The position numbers and the translations under genes are program-made. Shown piece after piece: positions 56,198-64,000 of a stretch of 64,000 nt of DNA (the stretch's first letter is position 1; every line of letters starts with the position of its first letter). The notes beneath the pieces are model-generated. The model saw only the letters and a program-made list of their open reading frames with translations. It ran no database searches and was not told where the DNA came from. The stretch is from Serratia inhibens (lineage in GTDB: Bacteria > Pseudomonadota > Gammaproteobacteria > Enterobacterales > Enterobacteriaceae): assembly GCF_003591175.1 (NCBI RefSeq), contig NZ_QYYG01000004.1, positions 1-64,000 on the forward strand, in the 5' to 3' direction.

Positions 56198-58513
56198 ATG
56201 CATACCCATCAAAACCATAATCATCAGGAACATAACCCTGCAGAAGGTGCCTGCGGCTGCAATCACAGCCACGGCAAAACCCAGCACGGTTGCAGCAGCG
56301 AGCAAAAAAACCTGGCCGTTGAAACCGATCACGCTCACTCGCACGATCATGGCGCCAGCTGTTGCAGCACGGACGATCATGAGGATCCGGATGAGGAAAG
56401 CGACAGGCTGGCTGCCGCCCCTCCTTCCGGTAGCCGGCGTTACAGTTGGAAAGTCACCGGCATGGACTGCCCAAGCTGCGCCAAAAAAATAGAGAACGCC
56501 ATTACGGGCATTCCCGGCGTAGAAAACGCTCGCGTGCTGTTCGCCACTGAAAAACTGGTGGTCGACGCCCAATCCGATGTCAGCCTGCGCATCCAGGATG
56601 CGGTGCAACAGGCCGGCTTTACCCTGCTCGGCGCCCAGACAACCAAAGCCGAGTCGCCCAAGGCATCACACCTGAAAGAGTTCGGCCCGCTGCTGCTGCT
56701 CACCACGCTGATGGTGGTCAGCTGGGCACTCGATATGGTCAATCCTGAGCTGGGGCGCATTGCGTTTATCGCCACCACGCTGGTCGGTCTGGCACCGGTC
56801 GCTACCAAGGCGCTGCGGCTGATCCGCTCCGGTACGCCGTTTGCCATTGAAACGCTGATGAGCGTGGCGGCAATAGGCGCGCTGTTTATCGGCGCCACCG
56901 CCGAGGCGGCCATGGTGCTGCTGCTGTTTATGGTTGGCGAACTCTTGGAATCCTACGCCGCCAACCGCGCACGCCGTGGCGTGAAGGCGCTGATGGAACT
57001 GGTGCCGGAAGATGCTTTGCTGGTCCGGGGCTCGGAGCGCAAACGCGTGCCGGTCGCCGGCCTGCGCCCCGGCGATGTGATTGAAATTGCCCCCGGCGGC
57101 CGCCTGCCGGCCGATGCCGAACTGCTCAACCCGTTCGCCAGTTTCGACGAAAGCGCCCTGACCGGCGAGTCGGTGCCGGTCGAACGTCAACAGGGCCAGA
57201 AAGTGGCGGCGGGCAGCCTGTCGGTCGATCAGGCCGCGCAGATGAAGGTGATTTCCGAACCGGGCAAAAACGCCATCGACCGCATTCTGCAACTGATCGA
57301 AGAGGCCGAAGAACGCCGCGCCCCTATCGAACGTTTCCTTGACCGGTTCAGCAGTTACTACACGCCAGCGATTATGCTGCTGGCCGTTGCGGTGATCCTG
57401 GTGCCGCCGCTGCTGATGTCGCAGCCCTGGGATATCTGGATTTACCGTGGCCTGACCCTGTTGCTGATTGGCTGCCCTTGCGCGCTGGTCATATCCACTC
57501 CGGCGGCGATTACTTCCGGACTGGCGGCAGCCACTCGACGCGGCGCCCTGATTAAAGGCGGCGCAGCGCTGGAACAGTTGGGCCAGGTGCAAACCATTGC
57601 CTTCGATAAGACCGGCACGCTGACGGAAGGCAAACCCCGAATCACGGATGTACTGCCGAGCAACGGCTTCAGCGAACAGCGGTTGCTGACCCTGGCGGCG
57701 GCGGTAGAAACCGGCTCCCACCATCCGCTGGCGCAGGCAATTATCAAACGGGCCGAGCAGTATGGCGCACCTCTGCCACCGGCTCAGGCGCGTCGCGCTC
57801 TGGCTGGGGTCGGGGTGGAAGGTAAGGTCGACGGCAAAACCCTGTTGATCAGCGCACCGGCCAAACTGGCAGCAGGCCAGCTCGACGCACAGTTGCAAAA
57901 CCAGGTGGAAAAACTGGAAAACGCCGGTAAAACGGCGGTGGTGGTGTTGGAAGACGGCGTGGCGATCGGCCTGTTGGCGCTGCGTGATACGCTACGCAGC
58001 GATGCCAAACAGGCCATTGCCGAACTGAACGCACTGGGGATCCACGGGGTGATGCTGACCGGGGATAACCCGCGGGCGGCGGCGGCGATTGCCGCTGAAC
58101 TGGGGATCGATTACCGGGCCGGGCTGCTGCCGGAGGATAAAGTGAAGGCGGTGATCGAACTGAGTGAACGGCGCCCAACGGCGATGATCGGTGACGGCAT
58201 CAACGATGCACCGGCGATGAAAGCCTCAAGTATCGGTATCGCCATGGGCAGCGGCACCGACGTGGCGCTGGAAACCGCGGACGCGGCGCTGACCCATAAT
58301 CGGCTGGTCGGTGTGGCAGAGATGATCCGCATCTCGCGCGCCACGCACGCCAATATCCGGCAAAACATCACCATTGCGCTGGGGCTGAAAGGGATATTCC
58401 TGATCACCACCCTGCTGGGGATGACCGGGTTGTGGCTGGCAGTGCTGGCGGACTCGGGCGCTACCGCGCTGGTCACCGCCAACGCACTGCGCTTGCTGAA
58501 GAAACGTCAGTGA
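56198..58513 (+). CDS. zntA: Zn(II)/Cd(II)/Pb(II)-exporting P1B-type ATPase ZntA
   Basis: ZntA pumps zinc, cadmium and lead out of the cytoplasm. The 771-aa protein has a His/Cys-rich N-terminus (residues 1-60) and an HMA domain with GMDCPSC (Cys91, Cys94). The membrane metal site CPC is at 426-428, followed by DKTGTLT with Asp470 and the hinge GDGINDAPA. It is about 40 residues longer than E. coli ZntA. The ATG at 56198 follows GGAGG; in-frame ATGs at 56126 and 56165 lie in the promoter or near the start site. Confidence 0.97.
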   Translation: MHTHQNHNHQEHNPAEGACGCNHSHGKTQHGCSSEQKNLAVETDHAHSHDHGASCCSTDDHEDPDEESDRLAAAPPSGSRRYSWKVTGMDCPSCAKKIENAITGIPGVENARVLFATEKLVVDAQSDVSLRIQDAVQQAGFTLLGAQTTKAESPKASHLKEFGPLLLLTTLMVVSWALDMVNPELGRIAFIATTLVGLAPVATKALRLIRSGTPFAIETLMSVAAIGALFIGATAEAAMVLLLFMVGELLESYAANRARRGVKALMELVPEDALLVRGSERKRVPVAGLRPGDVIEIAPGGRLPADAELLNPFASFDESALTGESVPVERQQGQKVAAGSLSVDQAAQMKVISEPGKNAIDRILQLIEEAEERRAPIERFLDRFSSYYTPAIMLLAVAVILVPPLLMSQPWDIWIYRGLTLLLIGCPCALVISTPAAITSGLAAATRRGALIKGGAALEQLGQVQTIAFDKTGTLTEGKPRITDVLPSNGFSEQRLLTLAAAVETGSHHPLAQAIIKRAEQYGAPLPPAQARRALAGVGVEGKVDGKTLLISAPAKLAAGQLDAQLQNQVEKLENAGKTAVVVLEDGVAIGLLALRDTLRSDAKQAIAELNALGIHGVMLTGDNPRAAAAIAAELGIDYRAGLLPEDKVKAVIELSERRPTAMIGDGINDAPAMKASSIGIAMGSGTDVALETADAALTHNRLVGVAEMIRISRATHANIRQNITIALGLKGIFLITTLLGMTGLWLAVLADSGATALVTANALRLLKKRQ

Positions 58514-58519
58514 TGCTCT

Positions 58520-58549
58520 GCGCCGGAGCCCATCCCTGGGATCCGGCGC
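58520..58549 (+). terminator. Hairpin terminator after zntA
   Basis: GCGCCGGA (58520-58527) pairs with TCCGGCGC (58542-58549), with an inner CCCA/TGGG pairing. TACTTT follows, so the T run is weak. Confidence 0.6.
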
Positions 58550-58572
58550 TACTTTCATCAGCGACAGTGCCT

Positions 58573-58842
58573 TCAGGGATAGCGTCGGCGTGCATGCAGG
58601 ACTCGCATCACCCGGATACGTTCGGCAACCACTTGGTAGATCAGAAGATAATTGGGATGAACAATGATTTCGTGCGTGCCATCAACCCTGCCACGGCGAA
58701 AAATATGAGGATGTTCAGCGGCAGGAAGAATTGCTTCTGAAATTAACACCTTCATTTTTCTGGCTGCCCGAGGATTGTCATTGGCAATGAAAAGCAGTAT
58801 ATCCGCCAAATCCTGGCGAGCAGATCGACTCCATTCGATGAC
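58573..58842 (-). pseudogene. RelE/ParE-family toxin with missing start codon
   Basis: The frame after the antitoxin stop reads VIEWSRSARQDLADILLFIANDNPRAA and later LLIYQVVAERIRVMRVLHARRRYP, a RelE/ParE toxin of about 89 residues. At the expected start (58840-58842) the codon is GTC, where ATG or GTG would be normal. The only in-frame start-like codon is TTG at 58809, which would remove 11 residues including the conserved IEWS strand. It may be inactivated, or use an unusual start. The antitoxin gene ends 6 bp upstream. Confidence 0.7.
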
Positions 58843-58848
58843 GAGCCT

Positions 58849-59046
58849 TTATACCTGTTTGGCTTTCTTCCTTGCTTCCGCTACAGCGATAAGAGCATCC
58901 ATCTCGGCCATCACCTCATCATGGGAAATGCCAGGCAGGGGATCATCCATGGCTTCCCGAACCTTTTCCCGAAACCAGCGATCGTAGATTTCCGTCTGCT
59001 CTTGTGTCTCATATTCTGAGACAACGGGCGAGCGTAAGATAACCAT
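58849..59046 (-). CDS. Type II antitoxin, stability-determinant type
   Basis: The 65-aa protein (MVILRSPVVSEYETQEQTE...) carries the pattern YDRWFREKVREAMDDPLPGISHDEVMAEM, common in small antitoxins paired with RelE/ParE toxins. AAGGGG precedes the ATG. It should bind and neutralise the adjacent toxin and autoregulate the pair. I cannot name the exact family. Confidence 0.72.
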   Translation of the reverse strand: MVILRSPVVSEYETQEQTEIYDRWFREKVREAMDDPLPGISHDEVMAEMDALIAVAEARKKAKQV

Positions 59047-59106
59047 TGCTTACCCCTTTTTCCTGTACCCCATTTCAGGCAACTTACCGCACAAAACGGT
59101 CAAAAA

Positions 59107-59352
59107 CTATACGCCCTTACGTAACAGGTAGCGGTACGGTGCCTTGTCGGTTTCCTGCGCCACCAGCGTGTGCTCCATAAAACGGCAAAAGCCCGGAATA
59201 TCGCGGGTGGTGGCCGGATCATCGGCAATAATCAGCAGGGTTTGACCGTCATCCATATGGCGTACGGTCTTGCGCACCATCATCACCGGTTCCGGACAGC
59301 GCAGCCCCAGCGCATCAAGCGTCTGGTCTGCCTGGGCAAATAAGTCAGTCAT
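59107..59352 (-). CDS. tusA: Sulfur carrier protein TusA
   Basis: TusA accepts persulfide sulfur from IscS and passes it to TusBCD for tRNA 2-thiouridine synthesis. The 81-aa length equals E. coli Tus[21 protein letters not shown] carries the sulfur-binding Cys. The ATG at 59352 is chosen over an in-frame upstream start. Divergent from yhhQ. Confidence 0.97.
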   Translation of the reverse strand: MTDLFAQADQTLDALGLRCPEPVMMVRKTVRHMDDGQTLLIIADDPATTRDIPGFCRFMEHTLVAQETDKAPYRYLLRKGV

Positions 59353-59532
59353 GCAATTTTCTCGATCAAAAGCGATCGGCGAACGCCCGCCGCATCTCAT
59401 TGGCGCCTAGTTTACGCCGGTAGTTTTTCTGCGCAAGATACGTTAACGTTTGCGTTAAATTTAGCCATTGCATTGGTTGCGCAAACACGTATCATGCCGC
59501 CGCGCAGCGCATTTTGCTGTGGCGACAAGAAA

Positions 59533-59564
59533 CTCTGGGTTCCCTCACCCCACGACTAAAAAGG
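59533..59564 (+). promoter_or_regulatory. Candidate preQ1-I riboswitch of yhhQ
   Basis: CTCTGGGTTCCCTCACCCCA followed by CGACTAAAAAGG has the small preQ1-I layout: stem TGGG (59536-59539) with CCCA (59549-59552), a GGTTC start of the loop, CACCCC, and an A-rich tail. The tail includes the AAGG ribosome site (59561-59564), 7 bases before the yhhQ ATG. Pairing of loop CCT with AGG would close a pseudoknot and hide the ribosome site. The downstream gene imports queuosine precursors, which supports the call. Confidence 0.68.
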
Positions 59565-59571
59565 CTACAAC

Positions 59572-60237
59572 ATGTATTCGTTTACCGCTCAGCAGCGCCT
59601 CACCGCGTTGGTCTGGCTATCGCTGTTCCATATTGTCATCATTACCTCCAGTAACTACCTGGTGCAGTTGCCGATTACCGTTTTCGGCTTCCATACCACC
59701 TGGGGGGCGTTTACCTTTCCGTTCATCTTCCTGGCAACCGATCTGACGGTGCGTATTTTCGGCGCCCCGCTGGCACGGCGTATCATCCTTTCGGTAATGG
59801 TCCCGGCGCTGTTCATCTCGTACGTGATTTCTACCGTGACCTATCAGGGCGAATGGCAGGGCTTTGCCGCGTTGGGGAGTTTTAACCTGTTTGTGGCACG
59901 CATCGCCATCGCCAGCTTTATGGCTTACGTGCTCGGTCAGATCCTCGACGTACACGTTTTCAACCGCCTGCGCCAACGCAGCGCCTGGTGGGTTGCTCCT
60001 GCCGCGGCAATGTTCCTCGGCAATATCAGCGATACCCTGTCGTTCTTCTTTATTGCGTTTTATAAGAGCAGCGATGCTTTTATGGCCAATAACTGGGTGG
60101 AGATCGCCCTGGTGGATTACAGCTTCAAGGTTCTGATCTGCCTGCTGTTCTTCCTGCCGATGTACGGCGTACTGCTGAATATGCTGCTTAAGCGCATTGC
60201 CGTCCGCCGCAATGACGGCGGCCTGCGAGCGAACTGA
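59572..60237 (+). CDS. yhhQ: Queuosine precursor transporter YhhQ (QPTR)
   Basis: YhhQ imports preQ0/preQ1 for queuosine tRNA modification. The 221-aa protein has about six membrane helices and matches E. coli YhhQ, for example the LATDLTVRIFGAPLARRII loop and GNISDTLSFFFIAFYKSSD. It is preceded by a candidate preQ1 riboswitch. A perfect hairpin follows the stop. Confidence 0.95.
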   Translation: MYSFTAQQRLTALVWLSLFHIVIITSSNYLVQLPITVFGFHTTWGAFTFPFIFLATDLTVRIFGAPLARRIILSVMVPALFISYVISTVTYQGEWQGFAALGSFNLFVARIAIASFMAYVLGQILDVHVFNRLRQRSAWWVAPAAAMFLGNISDTLSFFFIAFYKSSDAFMANNWVEIALVDYSFKVLICLLFFLPMYGVLLNMLLKRIAVRRNDGGLRAN

Positions 60238-60247
60238 CCCGTGTTAT

Positions 60248-60282
60248 CATTGGCGGCCTGCACCCTGCGGAGGCCGCCAATG
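60248..60282 (+). repeat. Hairpin covering the start of the GNAT gene
   Basis: CATTGGCGGCCT (60248-60259) pairs perfectly with AGGCCGCCAATG (60271-60282), with an 11-base loop. The right arm contains part of the GGAGG ribosome site and the ATG itself. It could end yhhQ transcripts or block translation; no T run follows. Confidence 0.7.
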
Positions 60283-60714
60283 ACAGTCATCACCCGCCAC
60301 GCCACCCTCAAAGAAATCCACGCCCTGTACGGGCAAATCCCCGAATTCGGTGGCCTGCACAGCCTGGCCGATTTATAGCAACGCATCGGACTGTCCGCCT
60401 GCCACCTGCTGATCGCCGAGATTGACGGCCAACCCGCCGGTTTCAAACTGGGTTATCAGACGCAAGAAAAGGTATTTTACAGCTGGCTGGGCGGCGTGCT
60501 GCCGGCCTTTCGCCGCCACGGCGTGGCGCGAGCCTTATTGGCTGAACAGGAGAGCTGGGCGCAGGCTCAGGGCTATCGCCAGGTGAGGGTGAAAACACGC
60601 AATCAGTTCCAGGCGATGCTGATGATGCTCATCGGTAATCACTATCGGATTGTTCAGCTGGAAAAGAAAGGCGAAGTGGCTGATTATCGGCTATTACTTG
60701 AAAAAACCTTGTGA
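60280..60714 (+). pseudogene. GNAT acetyltransferase interrupted by an amber codon
   Basis: The frame from ATG 60280 encodes an N-acetyltransferase-like protein of 144 codons, with a GNAT acetyl-CoA motif pattern (VLPAFRRHGVARALLAEQE). Codon 33 is TAG (60376-60378), in a context where CAG (Gln) would be normal. The rest of the frame is intact to the TGA at 60712-60714, so the mutation looks recent. Only the part after the stop could still be read from an internal start. Confidence 0.8.
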
Positions 60715-60794
60715 CAACATCTGCCTTGCATTTCAACGTGGAATAGGTTGCGATACGGCAGTAAAAACCTACCTGAAAGGAAGAAGGAAGCCCA

Positions 60795-61358
60795 ATGCGT
60801 AAAGTAGCAAAATTGATGGGTATCAGCCTGTTAGTGCTTGGCCTGGCGGCCTGTGACGGCGACACCAAAGACACCAAGGCGCCGGCGGGCGGCGCTGCGG
60901 CCAGCGCACCGGCCGGGCAACAGGTGAGTTTACTGGACGGTAAACTGGCGTTCACCCTGCCGGTCGGCATGGCGGACCAGAGCGGTAAGCTGGGCAACCA
61001 GGCGAACAATATGCACGTTTACGCCGACAGCACCGGCCAGCGCGCGGTGATCGTGATCCTCGGCGACAAGACCGCCGACAACCTGGAAACCCTGGCCAAA
61101 CGTCTGGAAGACACCCAACGCTCGCGTGACGCCAATCTGCAGGTGATTACCAACAAAGCCATCGAGGTTAACGGCGTCCCTCTGCGTCAGTTGGACAGCA
61201 TCATCACCAGCGGCGGCGAGAAAGCCTACTCTTCGATCCTGATCGGCACACTGGATAACAATATGCTGACCATTCAGGTAACGCTGCCGGCGGATAACCA
61301 GCAGCAGGCGCAAAGTGAAGCCGAAGGCATCATCAACACGTTGAAACTGAAGCCGTAA
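60795..61358 (+). CDS. dcrB: DcrB family lipoprotein
   Basis: DcrB is a periplasmic lipoprotein needed for phage C1 and C6 infection in E. coli and linked to envelope function. The 187-aa precursor has a lipobox LAAC with Cys20, an Ala/Gly-rich linker, then a domain starting [17 protein letters not shown]. Lengths agree with E. coli DcrB (185 aa). Its order after yhhQ is conserved. Confidence 0.93.
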   Translation: MRKVAKLMGISLLVLGLAACDGDTKDTKAPAGGAAASAPAGQQVSLLDGKLAFTLPVGMADQSGKLGNQANNMHVYADSTGQRAVIVILGDKTADNLETLAKRLEDTQRSRDANLQVITNKAIEVNGVPLRQLDSIITSGGEKAYSSILIGTLDNNMLTIQVTLPADNQQQAQSEAEGIINTLKLKP

Positions 61359-61364
61359 TCCCAA

Positions 61365-61384
61365 GGGGCCGGCGCGCCGGCCCC
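61365..61384. terminator. GC-rich palindrome between dcrB and glpC
   Basis: GGGGCCGGCGCGCCGGCCCC (61365-61384) is a perfect 20-bp palindrome in the convergent gap; CGTTTC follows on the plus strand. It probably ends dcrB transcription and perhaps glpC transcription. Confidence 0.65.
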
Positions 61385-61406
61385 CGTTTCGCGACCTCAT
61401 TACCGA

Positions 61407-62606
61407 TTACGCCAATGCCTGCGCCAGCAGGGTGATCGGATGTTCGCAGCGCTTGCTGGTCGACATCTCGATTTGCCACTTGCAGGTTTCGCAGTCGGTC
61501 ACCACCAAATCCACACCGCTTTCCTCTATCTGGCGAAACAACGAAGCGCCAATACCCTGTGAAGTCGCATAGTTCTCCGATTTAAACCCGTAGGTGCCGG
61601 CAATGCCGCAACACTGCGAATCCAGCACGACCAACTCCAGCCCCGGAATTTGCCGCAACAGCTCCAGCGTATAAGCGGTCCAACCCATTTTCTCCATATG
61701 ACAGGGCGTATGATACGCCACCCGCAACGGCGTGCGTTTCAGCGGCAGAGTGCGACCCTGGATGATCAGACGATACAAATAGCGCGTCGCCAGCTCTACC
61801 CGCTCGCGCACCGCCGAGGTATCCACCTCCAGCAGGTGCGGATATTCATCGCGCAGGGTAAAGGTACAGCTCGACGAGGTGGCCACCACAGAAATACCGC
61901 GCTCCAGTACCGACTCATGCAAGGATTCGGCATTCACCTTGGCCTGCTTTTTGGCCTGGGTGATAAAGCCGTTGGCGATCAAAGGCACGCCGCAACATTT
62001 CTCGCGTTTCAGCAGCTGTACGCCGATATTCATCGCGTTAAAGACCTTGATCAGATCCTTGCCCAGTTGCGGATGGTTGTAATTGACGAAGCAGCCGTGA
62101 AAAAACGCCACCTGTTCGGCATAGCGCTGCTGGGCCTGCGCCTGCCGGCGATACCAGCGGCGGAAGGTGCCGAACGAGTATTTTGGCAACTCGCGGCGAT
62201 GGTCAATTTTCAGCGCTTTGTCCAGCAGCGCACGCACCGGTTTCAGGCCGGTGGCGGCGTTGACTATGGGCGCAAAGGGTGTCGACAGCGACCCCATGAG
62301 GTCGGTATGGCTGAGGATGGCGTCGCGCAGCGTCGGTTTGCTCTGAGCGTAGTCGGCGCGGGCGCGCTGAATGATATCGCCGATTTTGACGTCGGACGGG
62401 CAGGCGACCTCACAGCGCTTGCAGTTGGTGCAATACTTCAGCGCTTCATCGTACAAAGCCGGATCTTTCAACCGCAGGCGTTCGCCGTCTGGCCCCGCCT
62501 GTTTTGGCCCCGGATAGAGTGGGTTGGCTTTGGCGACCGGACAATAGGTGGTGCAGACGGTGCATTTGATGCAGTTTTCAAAGCTGTTGTCTTTCTGCAG
62601 GCTCAT
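61407..62606 (-). CDS. glpC: Anaerobic glycerol-3-phosphate dehydrogenase subunit GlpC
   Basis: GlpC anchors the anaerobic dehydrogenase to the membrane and carries electrons to menaquinone. The 399-aa protein has two 4Fe-4S motifs (CIKCTVCTTYCP and CTNCKRCEVACP) and two CCG domains (CCGVPL, CCGIAG). The ATG at 62606 overlaps the glpB stop by 4 bp and follows GAGGAGG. A longer upstream reading overlaps glpB and is not used. Confidence 0.97.
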   Translation of the reverse strand: MSLQKDNSFENCIKCTVCTTYCPVAKANPLYPGPKQAGPDGERLRLKDPALYDEALKYCTNCKRCEVACPSDVKIGDIIQRARADYAQSKPTLRDAILSHTDLMGSLSTPFAPIVNAATGLKPVRALLDKALKIDHRRELPKYSFGTFRRWYRRQAQAQQRYAEQVAFFHGCFVNYNHPQLGKDLIKVFNAMNIGVQLLKREKCCGVPLIANGFITQAKKQAKVNAESLHESVLERGISVVATSSSCTFTLRDEYPHLLEVDTSAVRERVELATRYLYRLIIQGRTLPLKRTPLRVAYHTPCHMEKMGWTAYTLELLRQIPGLELVVLDSQCCGIAGTYGFKSENYATSQGIGASLFRQIEESGVDLVVTDCETCKWQIEMSTSKRCEHPITLLAQALA

Positions 62607-63874
62607 GGTCGCCCCTCCTCTGCGGCAATCTGTTGCGCAACGTGCAGCGCCCCGATCAGCGAAACGCCGGCACCGCAGCCCTGCTGTAGCGGATCGTACC
62701 CGCCGGTGACCGCGCCGATGGCATACAGGTTGGTCAGCGCCTCCCCGCACCTTAACGCACGCAGCCGGCCATCGGTGCGTACGCCGAACTGCAAATAAGG
62801 TTGCGGAGCAAACAGATCGCTGCGGCTCCAGTCGGCGCGATCCGCACGGCTTTCTACGTCCAGCCCAAACACCGGCTCGCGCACGCCGTCAAAATCCGCC
62901 ACCAGCCCATTGCTGAAAAAGCTGCCGCTGGCCAGCACCACCTGCTGCGCCTGCAACGGAATATCGCCATGGTTGCGGGTGTAAAGGCCGGTAACACGCC
63001 CGGCGTCGATATCCGCCCGCAGCACGCTGTCCCCCGGCATAAAGATGCCCCCCAGCTGTTGCAGACGCCGGCGCAATGCCTGGTGCAAACGCATGCCCAG
63101 CACCGAAGGCGGTAGCGTCGGCAACAAACGCACCGGTTTGCCCACTGCCGCCTGCAGCGCCACCAGCGGAGCATCCTCCTCCAACCCCAGACAGGCCGGC
63201 AGGAAAATCGCCTCGGCATCACCGGCCAGGCGGCGCAGCTCGTCCTCCATCGGCATCAGGTTTTCCGGCAAATCCAGCACTCTGGCGATATTCACCGCCC
63301 GGAACTCGCTGGGATTGTTGCGCAACCGGTCCAGCGCGGGTAAATGCAACCAGTCGCCCCTGGTGCGCACACCCAGTGCCTGTATGAGTGAATCGGCGGC
63401 CAGTTGCGGCTGAAAATCCAAAAATCCCTCAATGCCAATCACCGCAACGCTTTCCCACGGCAGTTCACCGGCCAGCGGCGTTACCGGAATGGTCTTCGGA
63501 CTAAGCCAGGTTGCCCGGCGTGTGCCGAGCGGCGTAATGCGCAGATGATTCCTTTCATTGCTGCCTTGCAGGCTCAGGCCGCAGCGCTGCAACAGTTGGG
63601 CCGCCTCATCAGACAACTGCGCCACCCTGTCTGCGCCAATCAAGGAATAAGGATGCTGCGGCGCCTGTCGCGCCAGTTCAGACAACGCAGCCAGCGGTGC
63701 GTCAACCGGCGTGCCGTCGGGCAATTGCGCCAACAAATCGAGCGAGCCGGAGGAAAAATACAACGCGCTCTGGCCAGAGCTGACCACGGCGCAGCGCTTG
63801 CCCTGCTCCGCCAAACCGATGGCGCAAGCCATGCCCGCCAGGCCGCCGCCAATCACCACCACGTCAAATCGCAT
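62603..63874 (-). CDS. glpB: Anaerobic glycerol-3-phosphate dehydrogenase subunit GlpB
   Basis: GlpB is the FMN/FAD-binding subunit of the GlpABC enzyme. The 423-aa protein starts MRFDVVVIGGGLAGMACAIG with the dinucleotide motif, and includes SGQSALYFSSGSLDLL and LPTLPPSVLG as in E. coli GlpB (419 aa). The ATG at 63874 is 6 bases after AGGAGG. It overlaps glpA by 11 bp. Confidence 0.97.
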   Translation of the reverse strand: MRFDVVVIGGGLAGMACAIGLAEQGKRCAVVSSGQSALYFSSGSLDLLAQLPDGTPVDAPLAALSELARQAPQHPYSLIGADRVAQLSDEAAQLLQRCGLSLQGSNERNHLRITPLGTRRATWLSPKTIPVTPLAGELPWESVAVIGIEGFLDFQPQLAADSLIQALGVRTRGDWLHLPALDRLRNNPSEFRAVNIARVLDLPENLMPMEDELRRLAGDAEAIFLPACLGLEEDAPLVALQAAVGKPVRLLPTLPPSVLGMRLHQALRRRLQQLGGIFMPGDSVLRADIDAGRVTGLYTRNHGDIPLQAQQVVLASGSFFSNGLVADFDGVREPVFGLDVESRADRADWSRSDLFAPQPYLQFGVRTDGRLRALRCGEALTNLYAIGAVTGGYDPLQQGCGAGVSLIGALHVAQQIAAEEGRP

Positions 63875-64000
63875 CATCCACCTCCTGTTTCTCTCGGGCA
63901 TCCAGTCCGCACAATCCCTGATAAACCCAACTGGTGAACTCGCTTTCGCGCAGCGCGTCGCCCCAGGCAATCGGGCGTATACCCTTCCAGCGCTCATTGA
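63864..64000 (-). CDS. glpA: Anaerobic glycerol-3-phosphate dehydrogenase subunit GlpA, C-terminal part
   Basis: The minus strand encodes NERWKGIRPIAWGDALRESE, then FTSWVYQGLCGLDAREK, ending in a TGA at 63864-63866. This is the C-terminus of GlpA; the rest lies beyond the right edge. It overlaps the glpB start by 11 bp, as expected for the glpABC operon. Confidence 0.92.
   Translation of the reverse strand, partial: NERWKGIRPIAWGDALRESEFTSWVYQGLCGLDAREKQEVDDAI

Noticed and set aside
58573-58834. ATG at 58834 as the toxin start
   Set aside because: It is out of frame with the toxin and reaches a stop within about 20 codons.

Overview
The window looks like a chromosomal segment of a Serratia species. 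The core gene order is enterobacterial (hemG-trkH-yigZ-pepQ, fadBA, fre-ubiD, rfaH, tatABCD, ubiBJE, rmuC, udp, metE/metR, ugpBAECQ, livKHMGF, panM, rpoH-ftsXEY, rsmD, zntA, tusA, yhhQ, dcrB, glpABC). A serralysin metalloprotease with its periplasmic inhibitor sits between yhhN and zntA, which is characteristic of Serratia. The serralysin N-terminus differs at several positions from the S. marcescens sequence as I remember it, so a non-marcescens species is plausible (inference). Base composition is fairly GC-rich and even, except for the AT-rich stretch upstream of the protease gene.

Layout. 1-372: promoters P1/P2 and leader of an rRNA operon transcribed leftwards out of the window (the rRNA genes are not included). 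373-5670: leftward hemG, trkH, yigZ, pepQ and an MFS drug transporter. 5671-9267: FadR box and rightward fadBA. 9393-12502: leftward fre, ubiD, pepE. 12748-13236: rfaH. 13285-19865: leftward block of ubiE-ubiJ-ubiB, tatA-B-C-D and a zinc-independent type hemB. 19945-24012: rmuC, a DedA-family protein, a tyrosine phosphatase and udp, the last with a CRP/CytR-type promoter. 24524-31154: a dienelactone hydrolase, an AraC regulator, metE/metR with a MetJ operator, yigM and yhhA. 31305-36352: glycerol-3-phosphate uptake operon ugpBAECQ behind a four-repeat PhoB operator. 36544-42747: a PLP aminotransferase and the branched-chain amino acid transporter livKHMGF. 43154-46828: panM translationally coupled to a little-known pair, a DUF3142 protein and a secreted helical-repeat protein. 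46894-51286: rpoH (with a sigma-E type promoter) and ftsYEX. 51508-53570: rsmD, yhhL, yhhM, yhhN. 53608-55504: inh and serralysin. 56126-58513: ZntR-type promoter and zntA with a His/Cys-rich N-terminus. 58573-59046: a small toxin-antitoxin pair whose toxin lacks a normal start codon. 59107-60714: tusA, a candidate preQ1-I riboswitch with yhhQ, and an amber-interrupted GNAT gene. 60795-64000: dcrB, glpC, glpB and the 3' end of glpA.

Together the genes cover respiration and quinone synthesis (ubi, fre, hem, glpABC), fatty-acid oxidation, Tat export, nutrient uptake under phosphate or amino-acid control, cell division with heat-shock control, and an accessory secreted protease. Most of the region is conserved housekeeping DNA. 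The less explained parts are the DUF3142/repeat-protein pair, several strong intercistronic hairpins (ugp, liv, prt-inh, yhhQ-GNAT), the degenerate toxin start, and a hexanucleotide repeat inside ftsY.
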